From Phycisphaeraceae bacterium (GTDB lineage: Bacteria; Planctomycetota; Phycisphaerae; Phycisphaerales; UBA1924), in contig CP054186.1 in the NCBI GenBank assembly GCA_015200025.1, forward strand, positions 2,902,643-2,966,642: DNA of 64,000 bases, read 5' to 3'. Every line of letters begins with the position of its first letter. Position 1 is the stretch's first letter. Positions 18,403 to 27,818 of the stretch are shown here, in pieces. Made by a program: the position numbers and the translations under genes. The notes under the pieces are model-generated. The model ran no database searches. It was given only the letters and a program-made list of their open reading frames with translations, and was not told where the DNA came from.

Positions 18403-20157
18403 ATGGCATCCACCACCGCGATGTTCTCGGCGCTGTCGGGTATGAGCGCGAACGCGCGCAGCCTGGACGTGATCGGCAACAACATCGCGAACGTGAACAC
18501 GGTCGCGTACAAGTCGTCGAAGCTGATGTTCGGGTCGATGTTCAGCCGGACGTACAACTCGGGCTCGCCCCCGGGCGACAACTCGGGCGGCTCGAACCCG
18601 TTCCAGATCGGGCTGGGCGTGCAGGTGGCGGGGACGCAGCGGAACTTCTCGTCGGGCTCGGTGACGAACACGGGCGACGCGCGTGACCTGGCGATCGAGG
18701 GGAACGGGTTCTTCGTGGTCTCGCGCGGGGACCGGATGCTGTACACGCGGAACGGGTCGTTCAGGCCCGACAGCAACAACGACCTGGTGTCGATCTCGGG
18801 CGAGCGGCTGATGGGGTACGGGGTGGACTCGACGTTCGGGGTGATCACGGGGCAGATCAGGCCGGTGAACATCCCGCTGGGCTCGATGACGATCGCGCAG
18901 GCGACGACGCGGGTCCGGTTCGCGGGCAACCTCGACGCGGGCGGGGCGCTCCCCACGCAGGGGGCGGTGAACGCGCTGATGGGGACCGCGACGAGCGGGC
19001 TCTCCCTGATCTCGACCGCGGCGCCGGCGCCGACCCCGCCCGACGTGATCGACCTCAACTCCCGGCTCGTGGACATCGAGGACCCCTCGCAGCCCGGGAG
19101 CGACGTGCCGCACTTCTCGGCGGGTCAGACGCTGCGTGTGACGGGGGTGCAGAAGGGCGGGAAGACCCTCCCCGACGCGGAGCTGACGATCGGCGCGACG
19201 ACGACGCTGCAGGACCTGATGGACTTCATGACCGCGGCGCTGGGCATCACGACCGGGGGCACCAACCCCGACGGGCGGGCCCCGGGGGTCGAGCTCGACA
19301 CGCTGACGGGGCAGGTCATCATCACCGGGAACACGGGGTCGGCGAACGACCTGTCGATCGACAACGCGGATATCAAGGTTGTCGACGCGGGCGGGACCGT
19401 GGTGAAGAACGCGTTCCACGCCGAGAAGACACAGAGCGCCGACGGGGAGAGCGTGCGGACCACGTTCCTGGTGTACGACTCGCTGGGCTCGCCCGTGAGC
19501 GTGGACCTGACGATGGTCATCGACGCCAAGACCAACAACGGGACGACCTGGCGGTACTACCTGGAGTCGGGCGAGAACGCGGGCGTCCCGATCATCGTGG
19601 GCGGCGGGACCGTGGAGTTCGATACCTCGGGGCGCCTGACCACGACGACGGGTCTCTCGGCGACGATCGACCGGACCGGGACCGGGGCCGCCACGCCCCT
19701 GACGTTCGAGGTCCTGCTCACCGACCGCGAGCAGAGCGTGACGGCGCTGGATTCCAACGGCTCGTCGCTGGCGGCGACCAACCGCGACGGGTCGCCCATC
19801 GGGACCCTCGAGGCGTTCGCCATCGGCTCGGACGGGGTGATCCTCGGGTCGTTCAGCAACGGGCTGACGCGGACGCTCGGGCAGGTCGTGCTCGCGACGT
19901 TCTCCTCGCCCGAGGGCCTGATCGACACCGGCGGGAGCCTCTACACCGTCGGGGCCAACAGCGGGTCCGCCGTGGTGTCGGCCCCGGGGACCCTCTCGGC
20001 GGGGAAGATCCTCGGCGGGGCGCTCGAGCTCTCCAACGTCGACCTCGGGCAGGAGTTCATCGGGCTGATCCTCGCGCAGACCGGGTACTCGGCGGCGGCG
20101 CGGATCATCAGCACCGGCGACGAGCTGATGCGGCAGCTGCTCGCCCTGGGTCGATAA
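18403..20157 (+). CDS. flgE: flagellar hook protein FlgE
   Basis: 584 residues. N-terminal rod/hook signature (MFSALSGMSANARSLDVIGN; NIANVNTVAYK), FlgE-specific IEGNGFFVVSRGD, large variable surface domains in the middle (about 180-480), and the C-terminal ELSNVDLGQEFIGLILAQTG helix that packs in the hook core. ATG 18403 was chosen for its GGAG site and because it opens exactly at the family's usual start. The 190 bases upstream contain no further gene and no convincing promoter. FliL follows after 185 bases rather than motA/motB. Confidence 0.93.
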   Translation: MASTTAMFSALSGMSANARSLDVIGNNIANVNTVAYKSSKLMFGSMFSRTYNSGSPPGDNSGGSNPFQIGLGVQVAGTQRNFSSGSVTNTGDARDLAIEGNGFFVVSRGDRMLYTRNGSFRPDSNNDLVSISGERLMGYGVDSTFGVITGQIRPVNIPLGSMTIAQATTRVRFAGNLDAGGALPTQGAVNALMGTATSGLSLISTAAPAPTPPDVIDLNSRLVDIEDPSQPGSDVPHFSAGQTLRVTGVQKGGKTLPDAELTIGATTTLQDLMDFMTAALGITTGGTNPDGRAPGVELDTLTGQVIITGNTGSANDLSIDNADIKVVDAGGTVVKNAFHAEKTQSADGESVRTTFLVYDSLGSPVSVDLTMVIDAKTNNGTTWRYYLESGENAGVPIIVGGGTVEFDTSGRLTTTTGLSATIDRTGTGAATPLTFEVLLTDREQSVTALDSNGSSLAATNRDGSPIGTLEAFAIGSDGVILGSFSNGLTRTLGQVVLATFSSPEGLIDTGGSLYTVGANSGSAVVSAPGTLSAGKILGGALELSNVDLGQEFIGLILAQTGYSAAARIISTGDELMRQLLALGR

Positions 20158-20342
20158 CCCCAGGACGCGGGGGCGGGGCGGTCGGACCACGCGGCACACT
20201 CGGCAGATCGTGCGCGGCCCGGGCCCGGGCTCCCCACGGACCGGGCAAGAGGCGGGCCCGTCGGCCCGATCAGGATTTGCGGCGGTGATCGGCGTGGGCG
20301 CCGGACCCCGCCGCAGGGCCTGTGGGCCGGGAGCCGCGTGGG

Positions 20343-20882
20343 ATGTCCGACGAGAAACCAAAGGCCGAGGGAGCCGAGGCACCGGCGAAGAAGGGCCTCC
20401 CGATCAAGTTCATCGGGATCGTGGCGGCCCTGATGATCGCCGAGGGGGCGGCGGTGTTCATGCTGGTGGGGGCGAGCCGCAACAAGCCGGCGGCGGCGGA
20501 GGCGGTGGCGCTGGCGACCGGCGACGCCGGGCACGCGGACGCGATGGTCGAGCTCCCGCTGCTGGAAGAGCAGTTCCAGAACATGCTGACCGGGCGGGTC
20601 TGGGTGTGGGATACGGCGATCGTGCTGCGGGTCAAGAAGCGGCACGAGGAGCGGGTGCTCCGCGTGCTCAACGAACGCCAGTTCGAGGTGCACGAGGGGA
20701 TCTCGACGATCTTCCGCCGGGCGACGTTCGCGCAGCTCAAGGACCCCGGGATGGAGACGGTCAACCGGCAGGTGCTGGCGTTCCTCGACGGGGTGCTGGG
20801 CATGGAAGAGGCCGACGGGGAGCGCCGGAGCTACATCGACCGGGTGCTGATCCCCAAGAGCCGCGGGTTCCCGGCGGACTGA
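20343..20882 (+). CDS. fliL: flagellar basal body-associated protein FliL
   Basis: 179 residues from ATG 20343 (GGGAG about nine bases upstream; a GTG at 20322 lacks a site). Short cytoplasmic N-terminus with charged residues, one transmembrane helix (IKFIGIVAALMIAEGAAVFM), then a periplasmic stomatin-like domain (VWVWDTAIVLRVKKRHEERV; FEVHEGISTIFRRATFAQL). FliL helps stators under load. No motA or motB gene lies beside it here. Sequence similarity is moderate, but the order fliL-fliN-fliO supports it. Confidence 0.75.
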   Translation: MSDEKPKAEGAEAPAKKGLPIKFIGIVAALMIAEGAAVFMLVGASRNKPAAAEAVALATGDAGHADAMVELPLLEEQFQNMLTGRVWVWDTAIVLRVKKRHEERVLRVLNERQFEVHEGISTIFRRATFAQLKDPGMETVNRQVLAFLDGVLGMEEADGERRSYIDRVLIPKSRGFPAD

Positions 20883-21043
20883 ATTACCGGACCCGCGGCC
20901 CGGAGGGGGGTCGCGGGGCGAAAGCGGGGCGTGGGCGGGGTCGAAATCTCGGCGAGGCCGGGGGGTGGGACCGATGGGTTCTCGCGTGCGCGTCAGACCT
21001 GCGCGACGCGCGGGATCCGCGTGTTGACCCATCGGAGGCCGGG

Positions 21044-21535
21044 ATGTCTGAATCACCATCGCAGCCCGAATCAGCCCCCACGGGCCCGGGGCCCGAACCC
21101 GCGGTCCCCGCCGACGCCATGGCGGAGCAGGCCCTCCAGCGGGCCCAGGACGCGGTCTCGGGGCTTTCCCAGGGGCTCGAAGGCGCGACCGCGTCCGGCG
21201 GCGAGCCCACGCCCGTGGACCTGCCGTCGTTCGACGGGGCGGGGTTGCCGGCGTCGGTCAAGGGGATCGATCTCCTCACGGACGTAAACCTGAACGTCAA
21301 GATCGAGCTGGGACGGACGAAGATGCTGATCGAGGACGTGCTTCGGCTGGGCGAGGGCGCGGTGGTGGAGCTGGACAAGCTGGCGGGCGACCCCGTGGAT
21401 ATCTACGTGAACGAGCGGCATATCGCGCGGGGCGAGGTGCTCGTGCTCAACGACAACTTCTGCGTGCGCATCAACGAGGTGATCCGGTCGCCGGGCGAGG
21501 GCGCGGCGGACGCGGCGGGCAAGTCCGCGGCGTGA
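21044..21535 (+). CDS. fliN: flagellar motor switch protein FliN
   Basis: 163 residues: an acidic, Pro/Ala-rich N-terminal extension (about 1-80) and a C-terminal SpoA domain (LNVKIELGRTKMLIEDVLRL; VVELDKLAGDPVDIYVNERH; ARGEVLVLNDNFCVRI). FliN forms the base of the C ring and a docking point for FliH. ATG 21044 has GGAGG five bases upstream. FliM, normally encoded just before, is absent between fliL and fliN. Confidence 0.93.
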   Translation: MSESPSQPESAPTGPGPEPAVPADAMAEQALQRAQDAVSGLSQGLEGATASGGEPTPVDLPSFDGAGLPASVKGIDLLTDVNLNVKIELGRTKMLIEDVLRLGEGAVVELDKLAGDPVDIYVNERHIARGEVLVLNDNFCVRINEVIRSPGEGAADAAGKSAA

Positions 21536-21582
21536 ACGGGCGATGAACCGCGGCGCGGAGCGCCGTGCGGAGAAAGGCCGGG

Positions 21583-22515
21583 ATGGCCGTGAGATCGAGG
21601 ACGTGCAGGCTCGGGGCGGGGATCGCGTGGTGCGTCGCGTGGGCGGCCCCGTCGTGGGCGGTGAGCGAGGCGGACGAGCCGGTGGGGCCTCCCGTGCCCC
21701 CGGCGGCGGCTACGCCCGACGCCCGGGCGGCGACGACCGCGGGCCGCGACCCGGTGCTCGAGCAATTGGCGGGCGTGGCGGAACCCTCGGCGAGTGGGGC
21801 CGGATCGGCGGCGCCGGCCGCGGCGTCGCGCGGGCGATCGACATCCTCGAACGAGCGGCTCGGGTTGGGACGGGTCGAGGTCAAGACCGAGGGGGGATCG
21901 AACGAGACGGCCCCGGTGGGACCCGGGTACGCGAGGACGTTGGCGTCGCTGGCGGTGGTGGTGGGGCTGGCGATCGCGGCGGCGTCGGCGGCGCGGTTCG
22001 TGGCGCGTCGTCGCGGCGGGCTGGTGGCGTCGCTCGGGGCGGGCGGGCGGGCCCCGTCGGGGATCCTCAGCGTGCTGGGCCGGTACCCGCTGGCCCGCGG
22101 GCAGACGCTGATCCTGCTGCGGGTGGACCGCCGCGTGCTGCTGGTCTCGCAGACGTCGTCGGGCGGACGGTTGGGCGGCGGGGTGGTGCTGCGGACGTTG
22201 ACGGAGATCACGGACCCGGCGGAGGTCGCGTCGGTGGTGGCGAAGGCCGAGGACGCCTCGGGGAGCGGGGAGTCGGCGCGGTTCGACCGGCTGATCGAGC
22301 GTGCGGATCGCGCGGGGCGGCTCGTCCCCGACGATCCGGCGTTCGGGCGCGGGATCGTGGAGACCGTGGGTCCCGGGCGTGCGCCGGCCTCTGCGTCGTC
22401 GTCGCCGGCCGTTGAAGACCTGAGGCGGAAGCTGGCGGCGATGCGAGCGAACGGCGGGGTGAGGGCGGCGGGTGGGATGAACGTGCCGCGGGCGGGCGGC
22501 GGGGGGCGTGCGTGA
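21583..22515 (+). CDS. fliO: flagellar biosynthetic protein FliO
   Basis: 310 residues from ATG 21583; an alternative GTG at 21565 adds six. The N-terminus looks like a signal peptide or first membrane segment (RLGAGIAWCVAWAAPSWA). A low-complexity spacer, a transmembrane helix at about 126-150 (LASLAVVVGLAIAAASAARF) and a cytoplasmic FliO domain follow (ILSVLGRYPLARGQTLILLR; VDRRVLLVSQT). FliO assists assembly of the FliP pore. Its stop overlaps the fliP start (TGATG). Confidence 0.8.
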   Translation: MAVRSRTCRLGAGIAWCVAWAAPSWAVSEADEPVGPPVPPAAATPDARAATTAGRDPVLEQLAGVAEPSASGAGSAAPAAASRGRSTSSNERLGLGRVEVKTEGGSNETAPVGPGYARTLASLAVVVGLAIAAASAARFVARRRGGLVASLGAGGRAPSGILSVLGRYPLARGQTLILLRVDRRVLLVSQTSSGGRLGGGVVLRTLTEITDPAEVASVVAKAEDASGSGESARFDRLIERADRAGRLVPDDPAFGRGIVETVGPGRAPASASSSPAVEDLRRKLAAMRANGGVRAAGGMNVPRAGGGGRA

Positions 22516-23447
22516 TGCGGTGGCTGGCGGCGTTGATCCTGGTGCTGGTGTCGTCGTGCGAGTCGGTCGCGCAGCCCGTGCTGGGGCCCGATCCGTCGGG
22601 CGCGTCGGCGTCCTCTGGGCTCGGCGGGGACCTTGGGTCGCTCAACCCGCTGAGCGTGCTGGAGTCGGCGTCGCGGGCGTTCCCGGGCGGCGGGTCGGCG
22701 GCCGAGGGGGGCGGGGGTGAAGGTGGGCGTGGGGCGGGGTTGAGTTCGGCGGTGAGCGTGATGCTCCTGCTGACGGTGATCACGCTGGCGCCGGCGGTGA
22801 TCCTGATGTGCACGTGCTTCGTGCGGATGATCATTGTCCTGGGGCTGCTCAAGCAGGCGATGGGGTTGCAGTCGATCCCCCCGCCGCAGGTCACGACGGC
22901 GTTGGCGTTGTTCATGACGGCGGCGGTGATGAGCCCGACGATCGACCGGATCCGGGCGGAGGCGGTGACGCCGTACGCGAGGGGCGAGGTCGGGTCGGTG
23001 GAAGAGTTGTGGGAGCGTGGGAAGCAGCCGCTGCGGGATTTCATGTTCGCGCAGATCGACGCGACGGGGAACTGGTCGTCGGTGTACGCGATGCTGGAGT
23101 ACCGCGGGGTGGACGTGAGCGAGCCGGAGCGGCTGACGCGGGCGGACGTGGACATGGTGACGCTGGTCCCGTCGTTCGTGCTGAGCGAGCTGAAGACGGC
23201 GTTTGTGATGGGGTTCCGGGTGTACCTGCCGTTCCTGGTGATCGACATGGTGATCAGCAGCCTGCTGATCAGCATGGGGATGATGATGCTGCCCCCGGTG
23301 ATCATCAGCATGCCGTTCAAGCTGCTGCTGTTCGTGCTGGTGGACGGGTGGACGCTGATCGTGGGGAGCCTGATGCGGAGTTTCGACGTGTCGTCGCCGG
23401 CGGGGGCGGTGGCGTGGTCGGGCGTGGGGCTTCCGGCGGTCGTGTAA
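22515..23447 (+). CDS. fliP: flagellar biosynthetic protein FliP
   Basis: 310 residues. Signal peptide (MRWLAALILVLVSSCESVAQ), Gly-rich spacer, then the FliP core: SVMLLLTVITLAPAVILMCT, RMIIVLGLLKQAMGLQSIPP, LALFMTAAVMSPTIDRI, and the C-terminal FVMGFRVYLPFLVIDMVISS with MGMMMLPPVIISMPFKLLLF. It is a core subunit of the export gate. GTG 22512 is an equally possible start three bases upstream. Confidence 0.94.
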   Translation: MRWLAALILVLVSSCESVAQPVLGPDPSGASASSGLGGDLGSLNPLSVLESASRAFPGGGSAAEGGGGEGGRGAGLSSAVSVMLLLTVITLAPAVILMCTCFVRMIIVLGLLKQAMGLQSIPPPQVTTALALFMTAAVMSPTIDRIRAEAVTPYARGEVGSVEELWERGKQPLRDFMFAQIDATGNWSSVYAMLEYRGVDVSEPERLTRADVDMVTLVPSFVLSELKTAFVMGFRVYLPFLVIDMVISSLLISMGMMMLPPVIISMPFKLLLFVLVDGWTLIVGSLMRSFDVSSPAGAVAWSGVGLPAVV

Positions 23448-23462
23448 CGGGAGGACGGCGCG

Positions 23463-23720
23463 ATGACGTTCGACGATTCGACGGTCCAGCTCGTGCGCGA
23501 TGCGCTGATCATGGCGCTCAAGACGGCGGCGCCGATCCTGGCGGCGGGGATGATCATCGGGCTGGTCGTGAGCCTGGTGCAGAGCGTGACGTCGATCCAG
23601 GACCAGACGATCTCGTTCGTGCCCAAGATCGTGGGCATGATCGTGGTGGCGGTGCTCGTCGTGCCGTGGATCGTGCAGCGGATGGTGGAATATTCGGCCG
23701 GGCTGTTCCGGCTGTGGTGA
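23463..23720 (+). CDS. fliQ: flagellar biosynthetic protein FliQ
   Basis: 85 residues, two transmembrane hairpin helices with the family motifs LIMALKTAAPILAAGMIIGL, VSLVQSVTSIQDQTISFVPK and a second helix MIVVAVLVVPWIVQRMV. It is an export-gate subunit assembling on FliP and FliR. It lies 15 bases after fliP and 6 before fliR. Confidence 0.95.
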   Translation: MTFDDSTVQLVRDALIMALKTAAPILAAGMIIGLVVSLVQSVTSIQDQTISFVPKIVGMIVVAVLVVPWIVQRMVEYSAGLFRLW

Positions 23721-23726
23721 GGTGCG

Positions 23727-24518
23727 ATGCCCGCTCTGGACCCCATCCTGGCGCACGTGGTCCCGTTCACGCTGGTCGTGTTCAGGCTGGCGGGGCTGTT
23801 CGTGGCGGCGCCGCTGCTGATGAGCGTGGGCGTCCCGGCGCGGATCAAGGCGATGCTCGCGGTGACGATGGCGCTGGCGGTGTACCCGACGGTGCCGGCG
23901 TCGTGGCACGGGATGGGCGAGGTGGGGTGGGCGGGGCTTCTGGGGATGGTGGTGGGGGAGGCGGCGGTGGGCCTGGTGATGGGGGTGGTGGCGTCGGTGC
24001 CGATCCTGTGCATGGACATGGCGGGGGTGTTCGGCGGGCAGGTGATGGGGCTGGGGCTCGCGCGGGTGTACAACCCCGAGATGGACACGGAGTCGGACGT
24101 GACGGGGCAGTTGCTGTTCATGCTGGCGACGGGGGCGTTCGTGGTGATGGGGGGGCTGGAGTGGCTGTTCGTGTCGCTGGCGCGGACGTTCGAGACGCTC
24201 CCGCCGGGGGGGATCGCGTTGTCGTCGGCGCCGCTGGCGGGGCTGGTGGGGGTGATCGGGTCGGGGTGCGAGCTGGCGATCCGGGTGACGCTCCCGATCG
24301 TGGCGGTGGTGACGCTGCTGGTGCTGATTTTCGGGGCGATCGGGAAGACGATGCCGCAGATCAACGTGATGAGCGTGGGGTTCTCGGTGAAGGTGGTGGG
24401 GGGGCTGATGGCGCTGGCGGCGTCGGTGGTGGTGATCGAGCGGGTGGTGGGTGAGGAGGTCGTGCGGGTGCTGAGGCTGGTGGGGTCGTGGGCGGCCGGG
24501 GCGGTGGGGGTGGCGTGA
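23727..24518 (+). CDS. fliR: flagellar biosynthetic protein FliR
   Basis: 263 residues, polytopic. FTLVVFRLAGLFVAAPLLMS at the N-terminus, PARIKAMLAVTMALAVYPTV, the FGGQVMGLGLARVYNPEMDT loop, and C-terminal helices ending VVIERVVGEEVVRVLRL. Export-gate subunit. GAGGTGCG precedes the ATG. Twelve bases separate it from flhB. Confidence 0.93.
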   Translation: MPALDPILAHVVPFTLVVFRLAGLFVAAPLLMSVGVPARIKAMLAVTMALAVYPTVPASWHGMGEVGWAGLLGMVVGEAAVGLVMGVVASVPILCMDMAGVFGGQVMGLGLARVYNPEMDTESDVTGQLLFMLATGAFVVMGGLEWLFVSLARTFETLPPGGIALSSAPLAGLVGVIGSGCELAIRVTLPIVAVVTLLVLIFGAIGKTMPQINVMSVGFSVKVVGGLMALAASVVVIERVVGEEVVRVLRLVGSWAAGAVGVA

Positions 24519-24530
24519 GGGAGGCGTGAG

Positions 24531-25607
24531 TTGGCCGAGGATCTGGGCGAAAAAACCGAGGACGCGTCGTCGCGGAAGCTGGCCGACGCGAGGGAGAACG
24601 GGCGGATCGCCAAGAGCCCGGACCTGGCCGGGGCGATCGACCTGGCGGGCGGGCTGATCCTGCTGGCGGCGATGGGGGCGCTGCTGTGGGACGGCGGGGG
24701 GCGGCTGATGCGCCGGGTGCTGGGCGACGAGATCGGGCCCGAGGCGTTGCTGCCGGGCTCGACGGAGCTGGTGATCCGAGGGGCGGCGCGGGAGCTGCTG
24801 ATGGTGGCGCCGTTCCTGGGCGGGGCGTTCCTGGTGGCGGTGCTGGCGCACGGGCTGCAGGTGGGCCCGCTGTGGACGACCAAGCCCCTGGTCCCGAAGC
24901 TGGACCGGCTGAACCCGATCTCGGGGGTCAAGAGGCTGCTGAGCCTGAGGAACGTGATCAAGACGCTGGTGAACTCGGTGAAGCTGTCGGCGGTGCTGGG
25001 GGTGGGCGCGTGGCTCCTGGTGCGTGACGCGTCGACGATCGGGATGCTCCCGATGATGGGCGTGGGGCAGGCGCTGGGGGCGGTGGGGCGGATGGTGCTG
25101 GAGCTGTCGGCGTGGCTGATCCTGCTGATGCTGGTGATCGGGGTGGCGGATTACATGTACCAGCGGTGGCAGCACGGGAAGGACCTGCGGATGAGCAAGC
25201 AGGAGGTCAAGGACGAGCGGAAGAACATGGACGGGGACCCGGAGATGAAGGCCCGCCGGATGCGGATGGCGCGCCAGCTGGCGACGCAGCGGGCCAAGAA
25301 CGCCGTGCCCGGGGCGGACGTGGTGGTGACCAACCCGACGCACTTCTCGGTGGCGATCAAGTACGACGGGGGCGCGATGCGCGCGCCGCGGGTCGTCGCC
25401 AAGGGGGCCGACCACATGGCGTTGTACATCCGGACGCTGGCGCGGGGCGCGGGGGTCCCGATCCTGGAGCGTCCGCCTTTGGCGCGGGCGTTGTACTACG
25501 GGGTGGACGTGGGGCGAGAGGTCCCGCAGGAGCATTACCAGGCGGTGGCGGAGGTCCTGGCGTACGTGTACCGGCTCAAGGATCGTGCGGCGACGGCCGC
25601 CGCGTGA
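24531..25607 (+). CDS. flhB: flagellar export switch protein FlhB
   Basis: 358 residues, TTG start with GGGAGG upstream. N-terminal EDLGEKTEDASSRKLADARE and KSPDL motif, four membrane helices to about residue 215, then the cytoplasmic autoproteolytic domain with NPTH at 268-271 (VVVTNPTHFSVAIKYD), APRVVAKG and a final REVPQEHYQAVAEVLAYVYR. Cleavage between Asn268 and Pro269 should change export specificity from hook to filament substrates together with FliK. Confidence 0.95.
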   Translation: MAEDLGEKTEDASSRKLADARENGRIAKSPDLAGAIDLAGGLILLAAMGALLWDGGGRLMRRVLGDEIGPEALLPGSTELVIRGAARELLMVAPFLGGAFLVAVLAHGLQVGPLWTTKPLVPKLDRLNPISGVKRLLSLRNVIKTLVNSVKLSAVLGVGAWLLVRDASTIGMLPMMGVGQALGAVGRMVLELSAWLILLMLVIGVADYMYQRWQHGKDLRMSKQEVKDERKNMDGDPEMKARRMRMARQLATQRAKNAVPGADVVVTNPTHFSVAIKYDGGAMRAPRVVAKGADHMALYIRTLARGAGVPILERPPLARALYYGVDVGREVPQEHYQAVAEVLAYVYRLKDRAATAAA

Positions 25608-25636
25608 GCGGATCGGGCTGATCGCGGGAGAAGAAC

Positions 25637-27808
25637 GTGGCGGACGCGAAGGTCATGGCGGTCTCGGGGGGCGGGCTCGGGGGGGGGGGCATCCCGTCGT
25701 GGATGCTGTGGATCAAGCGGCACCGCGGGCTGATCGTCCCGGTGGGGTTCGTCTCGCTGCTGGCGGTGCTGCTGGTCCCGCTGCCCCCGGCGTTGATGGA
25801 CGTGATGATCGCGCTGAACATCGCGCTGTCGGTGATCGTGCTGCTCACGACGGTGTATATGGCCGAGCCGCTGGACTTCAGCGTGTTCCCGAGCCTGCTG
25901 CTGGCGGCGACGCTGTTTAGGCTGGTGCTGAACATCGCGAGCACGCGTCTGGTGCTGACGGCGGACGCGGGGAGCCCCGAAGAGGCGATGCACGTCGCCG
26001 GGCATGTGGTGGCGGCGTTCGGGCAGTTCGTGGCGGGGGATTCGCTGTTCGTGGGCGTGGTGATCTTCATCATCCTGGTGATCGTGCAGTTCGTGGTGGT
26101 GACCAAGGGCGCCACGCGGATCAGCGAGGTCGCGGCGAGGTTCACCCTCGACGCGATGCCCGGGAAGCAGATGGCCATCGACAGCGACCTCAACGCGGGG
26201 GCGATCGACGAGGCCGAGGCGAGGCGGCGTCGTCAGCGCATCGGGCAGGAAGCGGACTTCTTCGGGGCGATGGACGGCGCCAGCAAGTTTGTGCGCGGGG
26301 ACGCGATCGCCGGGATCATCATCACCTGCATCAACATCCTCGGGGGGTTCGCGGTGGGGATGATCGACCGCGGGTGGCCCGCGGGGCAGACGGCCGAGGT
26401 GTTCACGAAACTCACCATCGGGGACGGGCTCTCCTCGCAGATCCCCAGCCTGGTGGTGTCCATCGCGGCGGCGCTGATCGTCACCCGGTCGGGGAGCAAG
26501 GCGCAGCTGGGCGACGAGCTGACCGATCAGCTGGTGAGCCAGCCCCGGGGGCTGTACGTGACGGCGGGGTTCCTGGCGATCCTGGCCTTTACGCCGCTCC
26601 CGGGGATCCCGCTCCTGGCGTCGGCGGCCGTGCTGGTGGGGGTGGCGTGGGCGATGAACCGATCGCGTCGGGACGCCACGGAGAAGGCCGACCGCGAGGC
26701 GAGGGCGGCCGCGCCCGTGGAGCCGCCGCAGGTCGAGAGCCTTCTGAAGGTGGACACGATGGAACTCGAGGTCGGGTACGGGCTCGTCGGGCTCGTGGAC
26801 GCGGGGTCGGGGGGCGACCTGCTCGAGCGGATCGCGGCGGTGAGGCGCCAGCTGGCGGCGGAGCTGGGGCTGGTCATGCCCCCGGTGCGGATCCGCGACA
26901 ACGTGCAGGTCGAGACGGACTCGTACCGGGTCAAGATCCGCGGGAACACGATCGCCGAGGGCCTGGTCCGGCCCGGGAGGTTGCTCGCGATGGACTCGGG
27001 CCTGGCGAGCGGGCCGATCGAGGGGGAGCGGACGGTCGAGCCGGCGTTCGGGCTGACGGCGTGGTGGATCGACCCCGCGCTCAAGGGGCGGGCGGAGGCG
27101 ACGAACTACACGGTCGTGGAGCCGTCGGCGGTGATGGCGACGCACCTGACGGAGGTGGTGCGTCGTCACGCGGACGAGCTGCTGACGCGGGAAGAGGTGG
27201 GGAACCTGCTGGAAGAGCTCAAGAAGCGGGCGCCCAAGCTCGTCGAGGATGCGGTGCCCGGGGTGCTCAAGCCGCTCGAGCTGCAGAAGCTGCTGCAGAA
27301 CCTGCTGCGCGAGCGGGTGCCGATCCGCGACCTGGAATCGGTGCTCGAAGTGGTGTGCGAGTGGGGGGGCAAGACCAAGGACATCGACGTGCTGACGGAG
27401 TACGCGAGGAACGCGTTGCGGCGGACGATCTGCGGGCAGTACGCGCAGACACCCCCGGGCGGGGGGAGGCCGCGGGTGCTGTGCGTCACGCTCGACCCGG
27501 CGCTCGAAGACCGGATCAACGCGTTCATCGACCGCGGGCCGGGCGGGACGAGCGTGAACATCCCCGCGCGGGAGGCGTCGTTCTTGGCCGAGCGGATCGC
27601 GCGGGGGCTCAAGGGCGTGGTGGACGCGGGGTCGCCGCCGGTGGTGCTGTCATCGCCTTCGGTGCGGGCGGTGGTGCGTCAGGTGCTCGACCCGCACGTC
27701 CCCGGGGTCGCGGTGCTGGGGTACAACGAGATCATCCCGAGCGTGGACATCGAGTCGGTGGCGTTGGTGGGCGAGGCGGAGGAGCCGATGGTCGCGGCGG
27801 CGGCGTAG
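25637..27808 (+). CDS. flhA: flagellar biosynthesis protein FlhA
   Basis: 723 residues, GTG start with GGGAGAAG upstream. Membrane domain with eight predicted helices to about 330, the FHIPEP-type loop region (VVTKGATRISEVAARFTLDA, MPGKQMAIDSDLNAG), and the cytoplasmic nonamer-forming domain (EVGYGLVGLVDAGSGGDLLE; FGLTAWWID; REEVGNLLEELKKRAPKLVE). It closes the flagellar cluster; only ten bases separate its stop from that of the convergent glycerate kinase. Confidence 0.96.
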   Translation: MADAKVMAVSGGGLGGGGIPSWMLWIKRHRGLIVPVGFVSLLAVLLVPLPPALMDVMIALNIALSVIVLLTTVYMAEPLDFSVFPSLLLAATLFRLVLNIASTRLVLTADAGSPEEAMHVAGHVVAAFGQFVAGDSLFVGVVIFIILVIVQFVVVTKGATRISEVAARFTLDAMPGKQMAIDSDLNAGAIDEAEARRRRQRIGQEADFFGAMDGASKFVRGDAIAGIIITCINILGGFAVGMIDRGWPAGQTAEVFTKLTIGDGLSSQIPSLVVSIAAALIVTRSGSKAQLGDELTDQLVSQPRGLYVTAGFLAILAFTPLPGIPLLASAAVLVGVAWAMNRSRRDATEKADREARAAAPVEPPQVESLLKVDTMELEVGYGLVGLVDAGSGGDLLERIAAVRRQLAAELGLVMPPVRIRDNVQVETDSYRVKIRGNTIAEGLVRPGRLLAMDSGLASGPIEGERTVEPAFGLTAWWIDPALKGRAEATNYTVVEPSAVMATHLTEVVRRHADELLTREEVGNLLEELKKRAPKLVEDAVPGVLKPLELQKLLQNLLRERVPIRDLESVLEVVCEWGGKTKDIDVLTEYARNALRRTICGQYAQTPPGGGRPRVLCVTLDPALEDRINAFIDRGPGGTSVNIPAREASFLAERIARGLKGVVDAGSPPVVLSSPSVRAVVRQVLDPHVPGVAVLGYNEIIPSVDIESVALVGEAEEPMVAAAA

Positions 27809-27818
27809 CCCCGTCGGC

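Noticed and set aside
14151..19076. 1641-codon minus-strand frame and similar long antisense frames (e.g. 2387-6547, 21471-25535)
   Set aside because: Antisense to clearly conserved flagellar genes; low-complexity Arg/Pro/His content typical of GC-driven shadow frames.
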